A DNA stretch of 25,833 bases from JAWLGJ01 sp041685145 (GTDB lineage: Bacteria; Pseudomonadota; Alphaproteobacteria; Rhodospirillales; Magnetospirillaceae). The DNA is taken from contig JAWLGJ010000042.1 in assembly GCA_041685145.1 (NCBI GenBank), positions 1 to 25,833 on the forward strand, read 5' to 3'. Of this stretch, positions 16,072-23,071 are shown one piece after another. Positions within the stretch are counted from its first letter, which is position 1. Every line of letters begins with the position of its first letter. The translations under genes and the position numbers were made by a program. The notes below the pieces were generated by a model that saw only the letters and a list, made by a program, of their open reading frames with translations, was not told the DNA's origin and made no database searches.

Positions 16072-17822
16072 CCCGCGCCGCCACCGTTAAGGTAGCGGCC
16101 GGCGAACTCCTCGGGCGGCAGCGGGCGGTCGAAGTGGTAGCCCTGCGCGATGTCGCAACCCAGATCCGCCAGCCGCGCCATCGTGTCCCGGTCCTCGACG
16201 CCTTCGGCCACGACGGTCAGGCCCAGATTGTGCGCCAGTTCGATGGTCGAGGCGACGATGGCGGCGTCGCGGGCGTCGGCGGCGATGTCGCGGATGAAGG
16301 TCTGGTCGATCTTCAGCACCGTCGCCGGGATCGTCTTGAGGTAGGACAGCGACGACGCCCCCACGCCATAGTCGTCGATGGCCAGTCGCAGGCCGGCGTC
16401 GCGCAGGCGGTGCATGTTCGCCCGCATGGTGTCGCTGGCGCCGGTCAGGGCGCTTTCGGTGATCTCGATCTCGATCAGGTCGGGCGGGACGTCTAGCTCC
16501 CGCAGCGTCGCCTCGATGGGCTTGACCATGTCCGGCACGAGGAAATCGCGGGCCGAGAAATTCACCGCCACCACGCAGGGATGCCCCGCCCGCCGCCACT
16601 GCGCCAGTTGGCGCAGCGCCTTGCGCAGGATCGCCTGGGTCATCGACCACATGATACCGGTTTCCTCGGCCAGCGGCACGAACATGCCCGGCGAAATGTT
16701 GCCGCGCTGCGGGTGCCGCCAGCGCACGAGCGCTTCGCAGCCGTCCAGGCCGCCGTCGCCGAGGCGGATCTTGGGCTGATACAGCAGGTGAATCTGCGGT
16801 GTCTCCAGGGCTTGGTGAAGCTGCCCCAGCAGTTCCAGCCGTGCCCGGCGCTCGTCCTCCTCGCGCTCCGCTCCCTCGGCGGCGCCGGCATAGCGCCCGC
16901 TGCGATGGTTGTCCTGCGCGCCCGCCGCCGCTCGGCGCAGCAGCAATTCCGCATCGGCGCCGTCATCGGCGGTGCCGACGTGCCCCAGGCTCGGCTCCGG
17001 CGCCACCGGAACCCCGCTCAGCATCACCGGTTCGCGCAGCCGGTTGAGGAGGCGGGCGGACAGGGCTGGCGAGGGCCGCCGCGCCGAGACCAGCGCGAAG
17101 TCGGCCTCGCTGACCCGGAAGGGAGGGGCGATGAAATCCGCCTGCTCGGCCACTTCCTCCAGCCGCGCCGCTACCTGACGGATGAAGACGACGGCGGAGC
17201 CGTAGCCGAAGGCGGCGGTGACGCTGGCGAAGCCGGTGACATGGATGACAAACAGCCCCTCGGTGCGGCGGTCGCGCAGGATGGCCGGCGCCACCGCACG
17301 GAACGACGCCAGATTGGGCAGCCCGGTTTCGCGGTCGACATACCCGGCCAGCCGCAATTCCCCGGTCACCGACTTCAACAGATTTGCGCCGCTGCCGGTG
17401 ACCATCCCCGCCAACAGGAAAAAGCCCAGGCGCGCCATCCAGTTGGCCGTGGTCTGCATTTCGCCGCTGGCGGTGTCGATGGGCATCAGCGGCCCCAGCG
17501 CCAGGCCCGCCCCCGCCGCCGCCAGCACCCCGCCCGGGATGCCGAAGGACAGCGCCGCGATGATGATGGGGACATAGGCCAGGTGCGCCGGCGAATTGCG
17601 CGTGCCGCCGGTGGCGTGAACGATCAGCGCCGTCACCGCGATCATCGCCGCGATGATCAGGAAGAACAGCGCCGCTTCGCGCAGTCGCGGCCGCAGCCAG
17701 ATATCGAGGACGGTCCGGCGCCCCGGCAACGGCACCAGGCTTTCCGTCGCCCTCGCGCCGCCACCCAGTCGCAGAAAGGCGATCCCATCGCCGGTGGAGC
17801 CCTCGACCCAGCGGTCCATCAT
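16056..17822 (-). CDS. Membrane protein with degenerate GGDEF and intact EAL domain (c-di-GMP phosphodiesterase)
   Basis: 588 residues. Three to five hydrophobic helices (about 48-70, 80-112 and 128-147) are followed by a GGDEF-like domain (about 160-285) and an EAL domain (about 328-580). The GGDEF signature is replaced by SEADF (238-242), so cyclase activity is unlikely; the domain may bind GTP or be structural. The EAL domain keeps the catalytic set: E363 of EALVRW, N421, E453 and E456 (EIEITES), D483-D484 (DDYGVG), K504, E540 (AEGVE) and Q560. It should cut c-di-GMP to pGpG. GGAGG lies 4 bases before ATG 17822 and 7 before a second ATG at 17819, so either start is possible. Open frame continues upstream to 18833 only as antisense of the CBS gene. 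Confidence 0.92.
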   Translation of the reverse strand: MMDRWVEGSTGDGIAFLRLGGGARATESLVPLPGRRTVLDIWLRPRLREAALFFLIIAAMIAVTALIVHATGGTRNSPAHLAYVPIIIAALSFGIPGGVLAAAGAGLALGPLMPIDTASGEMQTTANWMARLGFFLLAGMVTGSGANLLKSVTGELRLAGYVDRETGLPNLASFRAVAPAILRDRRTEGLFVIHVTGFASVTAAFGYGSAVVFIRQVAARLEEVAEQADFIAPPFRVSEADFALVSARRPSPALSARLLNRLREPVMLSGVPVAPEPSLGHVGTADDGADAELLLRRAAAGAQDNHRSGRYAGAAEGAEREEDERRARLELLGQLHQALETPQIHLLYQPKIRLGDGGLDGCEALVRWRHPQRGNISPGMFVPLAEETGIMWSMTQAILRKALRQLAQWRRAGHPCVVAVNFSARDFLVPDMVKPIEATLRELDVPPDLIEIEITESALTGASDTMRANMHRLRDAGLRLAIDDYGVGASSLSYLKTIPATVLKIDQTFIRDIAADARDAAIVASTIELAHNLGLTVVAEGVEDRDTMARLADLGCDIAQGYHFDRPLPPEEFAGRYLNGGGAGQKSA

Positions 17823-17947
17823 GAAGCCTCCATGCCCATCGCGGCTTGTGGCCAGTCGTGGCCTGTGGAACGAGGCTAGATCGCCCGCCGTGGTAGTGCA
17901 AAGACCATCCGCCTGCCACCAGCCGAAGGCGTAATCCAATCGAATGA

Positions 17948-19408
17948 TCAGAAAACGTCGGCGGTGAATTCGAGGCGCACCCGCTTGCGCAGGGAATCGA
18001 CGCTGCGGAAGGCGTCGAGGAGGTCTTCCTTCTCGTGGCGGCTGAGGCTTTGCGGCTTGACGTAGTTGGAAACCTTGCGCCCGGCAAGGAAGTCGGCGAC
18101 CTGCTGGCGCAGCAGCAGATTGGTGATGATCTGGAAAGCGCGGTTGAGGCCTTCGCGCTCCTCGGCGTCGAGGACGCCGATCTCGTGCAGGGCGGCGATC
18201 CGCCCCAGGGTCGAGGTCACCGCCACCCCTTCGCGAAGCGACAGCAGGCGCACCGCCTCCACCAGCGGCAGGGTGCCGGTGTATTTGAGATTGATCTCGC
18301 CGCGGTGCTTGCGGTTGTCCTTCTCGGTGATGAAGCGACCGAACAGCCCCAGGGCAACGTTGTGGTCGGCCTCTTCCTCGAACATCTGCCGCAGGAAGGG
18401 GTGGTTGCGACGGGTCATGGCGACGGTGTGCTCGCGCAGTTCCTGCGCCAGGGCGCGCTCGCCCCAAACCGGCTGAAAGTCGAAAAAGATGTCCGAGAGG
18501 CGAATGGCGACGACGCTGCGCTTGCGCCCCCAGGCGGTGATCTGCTGCTTCCACTGCGACAGCGTCTTGCGCCACAGCGGGTTGACGGCCATGCAATAGC
18601 CCCGGCACAGCGGGAAGCCGACTTCGGCCAGGGTGGTGTTCAGGCGGTCGGCCAGTTCGGTGAAAAAGGCGTCGATGCGGTTGTGTTCGGCATCGGGATA
18701 GTCGGCGAGGACGAAGCCGTTGTCCTGGTCGGGATAGATGTAGTTCTCGCCCCGCCCCGACGAGCCCATGACGATGACGCAGAAGGCCACCGGCGCCTCG
18801 CCCCACCCTTGAGTGCGCATGTCGTCGAGGCACAGATTGGTCAGGCGGCGATAGATGTCGTTGTTGACGTGCGTCAGCAGGGCCTGGATTTCGGGGGCGG
18901 GGACGCCGTCGGCGAACAACTCGCGCGCCAGTTCGACCTGCGCCGCCTTGACCTCGCGCACCCCGTCCAGGGTGCCTTCGTGGGTCAGGCGGTCGATTTG
19001 CTGCACCATCTGCTGCGACGCCACCGCCAGGGCATCGTGCAGATCGAGCATTCCGGCCAGCACTCCGTCGCCATCGACGGCCGGCATGTGCCGCAGACCC
19101 CGCCGCCGCATATGACCAATGGCATGGTACAAATACTCGTCGTCCGGGATGGTGTAGACAGGGTGAGTCATGACTTCGTCAACCGGGGTATGCGGCGATA
19201 CGCGAAAGGCTACCCGCCGCACCACGTCTTGTTCGGTAACTATCCCATGCACGCGGCCGGCGTCGTCTACAATGATGGTGTAAGAGGCGCGATGCCCCGT
19301 CATTCGGGCGACCGCTTCGCCGCAAGTGGTGCCCGTGCCGACGGCAAGGGGAACGGTGCGCATGAAGTCGCGCACCAGCTTTGAATAGATCGCCGTCTGG
19401 GACCGCAT
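17948..19408 (-). CDS. CBS-pair and DUF294-type nucleotidyltransferase protein
   Basis: 486 residues, soluble. Two CBS domains (about 12-68 and 76-132) usually bind adenosyl nucleotides and sense energy or second messengers. A nucleotidyltransferase domain follows with VMGSSGRGE (about 213-221) and the two metal aspartates D227 and D229 (YPDQDNGF). The C-terminal third (about 335-480) is the DUF294_C helical substrate-binding part. The layout resembles GlnD-like uridylyltransferases without the HD domain. I start at ATG 19408, 5 bases after GGGGAGG; the GTG directly before it would be only 2 bases from the ribosome site. The protein or small molecule it modifies is unknown. It is 125 bases upstream of the EAL gene and on the same strand, and divergent from the symporter. 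Confidence 0.92.
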   Translation of the reverse strand: MRSQTAIYSKLVRDFMRTVPLAVGTGTTCGEAVARMTGHRASYTIIVDDAGRVHGIVTEQDVVRRVAFRVSPHTPVDEVMTHPVYTIPDDEYLYHAIGHMRRRGLRHMPAVDGDGVLAGMLDLHDALAVASQQMVQQIDRLTHEGTLDGVREVKAAQVELARELFADGVPAPEIQALLTHVNNDIYRRLTNLCLDDMRTQGWGEAPVAFCVIVMGSSGRGENYIYPDQDNGFVLADYPDAEHNRIDAFFTELADRLNTTLAEVGFPLCRGYCMAVNPLWRKTLSQWKQQITAWGRKRSVVAIRLSDIFFDFQPVWGERALAQELREHTVAMTRRNHPFLRQMFEEEADHNVALGLFGRFITEKDNRKHRGEINLKYTGTLPLVEAVRLLSLREGVAVTSTLGRIAALHEIGVLDAEEREGLNRAFQIITNLLLRQQVADFLAGRKVSNYVKPQSLSRHEKEDLLDAFRSVDSLRKRVRLEFTADVF

Positions 19409-19543
19409 CACAGCCTCCCCGCCAAGCCGCCCGCGCGCGTGCCTGCGCGCAGGCTATCCCTAAGGTCATGGCGCGTCTAGTAGTTTGGTGAGATTATTGT
19501 GTGCAAATAAGGGACTATTTACGGCGCAAAAGATTTTGCCGCA

Positions 19544-19572
19544 TTGTGCATAGGCATCAATGGTGATATTTG
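19544..19572 (+). promoter_or_regulatory. Candidate promoter of the symporter gene
   Basis: TTGTGC (19544-19549), 17 bases, then TG-A-TATTTG (19564-19572), an extended -10 shape. A start near 19579 would leave a leader of almost 300 bases, unusually long. The match is moderate and a site nearer the gene cannot be excluded. Confidence 0.28.
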
Positions 19573-19838
19573 TATTCGTTGGCACGGTGCTCCCACTGGG
19601 GCCGTGACACCTTGGTGGCGCCGCGACACAATGAAGAACCTCTGGGGCACCCAGGGGGGGGGCGGACAAGGGAGGACGGTTATCGGTTCTCTTGGTTCAC
19701 CAGCGCCCTGTCGCACGAAGCAAGGCCCGCGCGATGCGCAGGGCAGGCGGTCGTGCTGTTGCCGCGTTTCGGTGCGCCAGCCCCCCGAAGGCGCTCGCCA
19801 TCCAGTCCAAGAAAGCATCAACCGATTGGGTCGACCAC

Positions 19839-19856
19839 GCATGACGACGGTCATGC
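19839..19856 (+). repeat. Inverted repeat just upstream of the symporter ribosome site
   Basis: GCATGAC-GACG-GTCATGC: two perfect 7-base arms and a 4-base centre, ending 5 bases before the Shine-Dalgarno AGGGGAGGT (19861-19869). It could be a dimer operator or, in RNA, a small stem beside the ribosome site. Confidence 0.5.
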
Positions 19857-19876
19857 CATGAGGGGAGGTCTGTAAC

Positions 19877-21841
19877 TTGCACGCAAAAGTAATTTGGCTT
19901 TTTGCGTTCGTAGCCTTGTACTGGGCCTACTGTATTTTCTGGGGCATCAAGGGCATGCGAACGGCAAAAACGGCCAGCGATTACTTTATCGCCGGCCGTA
20001 AATTGTCGATGTGGGTGTTCGTGCTTGCCGCGACGGCCACGTCCTTCTCCGGCTGGACGTTCATGGGCCATCCCGGCCTGGTGTACCGGGACGGCTTCCA
20101 ATACGCCTACGCCTCGTTCTACACCATCACCATCCCGTTCACCGGCGTCATGTTCCTGAAGCGCCAGTGGATGCTGGGCAAGCGCTTCGGCTATGTGACG
20201 CCGGGCGAGATGCTGTCCGACTACTTCCAGGGCGACTTGATCCGCATCCTGACGGTGATCGTGGCGCTGCTGTTCTCGATCCCCTATCTGGGGGTTCAGC
20301 TCGGCGCCTCTGGCTTCCTGTTCGAGGTGCTCACCGACGGGCTCGTGGGTCGCGACTTCGGCATGTGGGTGCTGTCGCTGGTGGTGTTGATCTATGTCGC
20401 CTCGGGCGGCCTTCGGGCGGTGGCCTATGTGGACACCCTGCAGTGCATCCTGCTGGCGCTGGGCATCATCATCACCGGCTTCATCGCCTATGACGCCCTG
20501 GGCGGCTGGTCGGCTTTCAACGCCGCGATGGCCGAACTGGGCCAGAATCCGGAGGTGGGCCGGTGGGGGGCGACCCCTGACGGGCACAACACCTATCTGG
20601 CCATTCCGGGCGTCATCCAGTTCACCGCCGGGCTGGGCAAGGAAACCCCCGTCGGTGGGTTGTGGACCGGCGTCATGTGCCTGACCTACATGTTCGCGCT
20701 GATGGGCATTCAGTCGGCCCCGGCGTTCTCGATGTGGGCGTTCTCCAACAACAATCCCAAGCCCTTCGCGCCGCAGCAGGTGTGGGCCAGCTCTTTGGGC
20801 ATCGGCTTCATCCTGTTCTTCTTCACCGCCGCGCAGGGCATGGGCGCCCATTTCCTGGGGGCCAATCCGGACGTGACCGCCGCGGGCTTGGCGGCATCGG
20901 GCGCTTTGCCGGCCGACATCGCCGACAACCCCGACGCTCTGGTGCCCAACTACTTCAACCTCATCGCCGACAGTATGCCGTGGCTGGTGGGGTTGTTGGC
21001 GGTGTGCGCGCTGGCGGCGATGCAGTCGACGGGCGCGGCCTACATGTCGACGGCGGGCGGTATGCTCACCCGCGACCTGTACAAGCGCTACCTCAACCCG
21101 TCGGCCGGGCACACCACCCAGAAGCTGTTCGGGCGCATGGGCGTCGCCTTCATCGTCATTTCGGCGTTGACGGTGGCCACCTTCTCGCAGGACGCCCTGG
21201 TGCTGCTGGGCGGTCTGGCGGTGGCCTTCGGCTTCCAGATGTGGCCGGCGCTGGCGGCGGTGTGCTGGTTCCCGTGGATCACCCGGCAGGGCGCCACCTG
21301 GGGCCTGGTCGCCGGTCTGGCGGGCGTCATCTTCACCGAGAGCTTCGGGCTGACGATCCTGCAGAGCATCGGCATCGACCTGTGGGGCCGCTGGCCGTGG
21401 ACCATCCACTCCGCCGGCTGGGGCATCATCTTCAACGTCCTGGTGTGCGTGGTGGTCTCGGCGATGACGCAGAGCGAGTCGACGATGGCGCACCGCATGA
21501 AGTTCCACAGCTTCCTGCGCGAACACGCCACCCTGCCGGCCAGCAAGCAGGGCCTGAAGCCCATCGCCTGGATCGTCACCCTGGCATGGCTGTTCTTCGC
21601 CATCGGCCCGGGCGCGGTGATCGGCAACACCATCTTCGGCGACCCCGCCGCGGGCGTCGACGGCTGGACCTTCGGCATCCCGTCGATCTGGGCCTGGCAG
21701 ATCCTGTGGTGGATCCTGGGCGTGGTGATGATGTGGTTCCTGGCCTACAAGATGGAGATGTCGACCGTGCCTGAGCGCGAGGTCGAGGCTCTGGTCGAGG
21801 ACATCGGCGACGTCGCACCCGCTCCGGGCACGGCGCGCTGA
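19877..21841 (+). CDS. Sodium:solute symporter family protein, TTG start
   Basis: 654 residues with about 13 hydrophobic helices, of the SSS (PF00474) family that brings in organic acids, amino acids or sugars with Na+. Seen: an early SDYFIAGRKLSMW, TSFSGWTFMGHPGLVYRDG, and AAMQSTGAAYMSTAGGMLTRDLYKRY in helix 8 and after, where SSS proteins bind sodium. The helical core ends near residue 620 with an acidic tail. The start is TTG 19877. TGA at 19859-19861 closes the frame upstream, no ATG or GTG lies between, and a strong AGGGGAGGT sits 7 bases before. The next ATG (residue 27) would delete the first helix. Substrate is unknown; acetate or another short acid is a guess from similar gene neighbourhoods recalled in other proteobacteria. 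Confidence 0.93.
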   Translation: MHAKVIWLFAFVALYWAYCIFWGIKGMRTAKTASDYFIAGRKLSMWVFVLAATATSFSGWTFMGHPGLVYRDGFQYAYASFYTITIPFTGVMFLKRQWMLGKRFGYVTPGEMLSDYFQGDLIRILTVIVALLFSIPYLGVQLGASGFLFEVLTDGLVGRDFGMWVLSLVVLIYVASGGLRAVAYVDTLQCILLALGIIITGFIAYDALGGWSAFNAAMAELGQNPEVGRWGATPDGHNTYLAIPGVIQFTAGLGKETPVGGLWTGVMCLTYMFALMGIQSAPAFSMWAFSNNNPKPFAPQQVWASSLGIGFILFFFTAAQGMGAHFLGANPDVTAAGLAASGALPADIADNPDALVPNYFNLIADSMPWLVGLLAVCALAAMQSTGAAYMSTAGGMLTRDLYKRYLNPSAGHTTQKLFGRMGVAFIVISALTVATFSQDALVLLGGLAVAFGFQMWPALAAVCWFPWITRQGATWGLVAGLAGVIFTESFGLTILQSIGIDLWGRWPWTIHSAGWGIIFNVLVCVVVSAMTQSESTMAHRMKFHSFLREHATLPASKQGLKPIAWIVTLAWLFFAIGPGAVIGNTIFGDPAAGVDGWTFGIPSIWAWQILWWILGVVMMWFLAYKMEMSTVPEREVEALVEDIGDVAPAPGTAR

Positions 21842-21866
21842 TCCGACTGCGCCCCCGTGGCGCAAC

Positions 21867-21896
21867 GGGGGAAGGGCATGGCCCTTCCCCCTTTTT
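21867..21896 (+). terminator. Rho-independent terminator after the symporter gene
   Basis: A perfect 11-bp stem (GGGGGAAGGGC at 21867-21877 and its complement at 21881-21891) with the 3-base loop ATG is followed at once by TTTTT (21892-21896). It is the clearest terminator in the window and separates the symporter from the two genes after it. Confidence 0.93.
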
Positions 21897-21942
21897 CTTG
21901 TTAGATTCGGGCCGGCGTGCGCCACCATTAGGCGATCACTCG

Positions 21943-22179
21943 ATGGAAACGCTGTTTCGTCCCGAAAACTGGTGGATCTGGGGCCTGCTGATGGCGGGGG
22001 CGTTGTTCATGTTCGTCCACCGCATCATCTATGGCCTGGCGCTCAACCGCACCCAGGCGCGCCAGGGCCCGCCCGACGACGAGACCCGCCGGCGCCTGTA
22101 CCGGCGCACCGGCATCACCGCGGCGCTGCTCGCGTTCGTGTTCTCGGCCTTTTATGCCCGGCATATGTTTGGACCCTGA
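21943..22179 (+). CDS. Small two-helix membrane protein of unknown function
   Basis: 78 residues. Hydrophobic helices at about 9-30 (WWIWGLLMAGALFMFVHRII) and about 56-72 (GITAALLAFVFSAFYA) are joined by a basic, polar loop rich in Arg. I do not recognise the family. ATG 21943 is chosen because translation from there gives a clean membrane protein; the frame also runs upstream to 21898, into the terminator. The ribosome site is weak (AGGCGA). Its stop TGA shares one base with the next ATG (TGATG, 22177-22181), so the TPR gene is coupled to it. The two probably work at the same membrane. Confidence 0.75.
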   Translation: METLFRPENWWIWGLLMAGALFMFVHRIIYGLALNRTQARQGPPDDETRRRLYRRTGITAALLAFVFSAFYARHMFGP

Positions 22180-22826
22180 TGGACAAGGTTCTGCAACGCT
22201 ACATCAAGTACATGGCCATCCTGACGGCGGTGGCCGTCGCCTTCGGCCTGCTGTGGAGCTATTTCGGCCCCTTGGTCAGCTATCGCCTGGGCTGGGTGGA
22301 GGAGGCGCCGGTCGAGGTGGGCGATTTCTACGTCCGCCGCGGCGACCAGTATTTGGGGGACGGCGAGTGGGATCAGGCCGTCGCCGCCTTTGACGAGGCG
22401 CTGGCGGTAACGCCCGACCACCGCGGCGCCCTGATGGGGCGGGCGATCGCCTTCCTGCAGAGCGGCCGCGGCGCCGAGGCGCGGGCCGAACTCGACTATC
22501 TCATCGACTTCCTGGAGGGCAGCCTCGGCGACGATGACCCCACCGGGCGCGGGGTGCTGGCGGCGGCCTACGCCAATCGCGGCATCCTCAACGACCGCGA
22601 GGGCCATTACCGCCGGGCGCTCGACGACTACATCGCCTCGCTGCGCGTCGACCAGGGCGCCGTCGAGGGCCCCGGCGTCATCCACAAGATCCTTTACGGC
22701 AGCGAAGGCGTCTCCAGCGTCCGCGACCGCGCCCGCTATCTGGCCGAGCAGTTCGAGAAGCCGGAAGCGGAGCGGGTCTTTCGCGTTGAAGATATCGACG
22801 CCCGCCAGCGTATGCACAAGCCCTAG
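22179..22826 (+). CDS. Membrane-anchored TPR-repeat protein
   Basis: 215 residues. An N-terminal helix (about 9-34, MAILTAVAVAFGLLWSYFGPLV) anchors it, or serves as an uncleaved signal, leaving the rest most likely in the periplasm. Two TPR-like pairs follow: GDFYVRRGDQYLGDGEWDQAVAAFDEALAVTP (about 48-79, read in parts) with the next helix pair to about 110, then AYANRGILNDREGHYRRALDDYIASLRVD (about 128-156). TPRs are protein-binding scaffolds. The start overlaps the stop of the two-helix protein by one base. No catalytic motif is seen. Partner and role are unknown. Confidence 0.85.
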   Translation: MDKVLQRYIKYMAILTAVAVAFGLLWSYFGPLVSYRLGWVEEAPVEVGDFYVRRGDQYLGDGEWDQAVAAFDEALAVTPDHRGALMGRAIAFLQSGRGAEARAELDYLIDFLEGSLGDDDPTGRGVLAAAYANRGILNDREGHYRRALDDYIASLRVDQGAVEGPGVIHKILYGSEGVSSVRDRARYLAEQFEKPEAERVFRVEDIDARQRMHKP

Positions 22827-23071
22827 GCGCGCCGCCGGCAGTCACCGCGCGGGCAACCGCTCCGCCTATGGCAAAGGCACGGGTGGACATCCACCGGCGG
22901 TATGACCATCATCCACGCATGGGCAGGGGCGCGACGCGAATTAACCGTTTCAGGGTTAATTTAGCAATATGTGTTTTATAACAACGTTTTAGACGGCCCG
23001 GTTTTTACTTGCGGTGGGCCGGGATCGGCGCTAGGCCTTGTCCCGGCAGCGCACTGGCAGCGGGAGGAGCA
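22827..23071 (+). promoter_or_regulatory. Promoter region of the pyruvate dehydrogenase operon
   Basis: 245 bases. The first 110 are GC-rich with no clear content beyond a weak GGTGG/CCACC hairpin. From 22939 to 22992 the base composition turns AT-rich, standing out sharply, with a perfect inverted repeat AATTAACC-N7-GGTTAATT (22939-22961) and -10-like TATAAC/TTATAA words at 22976-22982. A start near 22990 would give a leader of about 80 bases. CGGCCC/GGGCCG in that leader (about 22993-23030) could form a stem. The Shine-Dalgarno GGGAGGAG lies at 23062-23069. Confidence 0.55.
22939..22961. repeat. Inverted repeat, possible operator of the pdh operon
   Basis: AATTAACC (22939-22946), 7 bases, GGTTAATT (22954-22961): perfect 8-base arms in the AT-rich promoter stretch, overlapping where a -35 box would lie for the TATAAC at 22977. 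The geometry suits a GntR- or similar dimeric regulator. The bases do not match the PdhR site I remember from E. coli. Confidence 0.5.

Larger units (their letters stand above)
19409..19876. promoter_or_regulatory. Divergent regulatory gap between CBS/nucleotidyltransferase and symporter genes
   Basis: 468 bases without a convincing gene. From the left: a perfect 14-base palindrome GCCTGCGCGCAGGC (19441-19454); an AT-richer stretch (about 19480-19580) holding three inverted repeats, AAATA-N6-TATTT (19505-19520), GCAAAA-GA-TTTTGC (19526-19539) and CATTGTGC/GCA-T-CAATG (19542-19562). Possible promoters are TTGTGC-N17-TATTTG with an extended TG (plus, 19544-19572) and, on the minus strand, TTGCAC (19501-19506) with TACTAG 18 bases on. 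The right half is GC-rich with a G8 run (19654-19661) and no clear content until the inverted repeat at 19839. Confidence 0.5.

Noticed and set aside
17823..18833. Upstream extension of the EAL protein frame
   Set aside because: The extra protein is Arg/Pro/Gly-rich shadow of the CBS/nucleotidyltransferase gene, which lies on the same strand in another frame; the membrane part and ribosome site place the start near 17822.
19580..19596. TGGCAC followed by TGC, like a sigma54 promoter
   Set aside because: The distance from GG to a GC is wrong for a -24/-12 site (CC lies where GC is needed).
19466..19875. Overlapping short open frames in the gap before the symporter
   Set aside because: Several frames on both strands are open, but the proteins have no recognisable domain and no good ribosome site; treated as non-coding.
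19697..21928. 743-codon minus-strand open frame
   Set aside because: Antisense of the symporter and terminator with composition rich in His, Gln and Arg; no recognisable motif.
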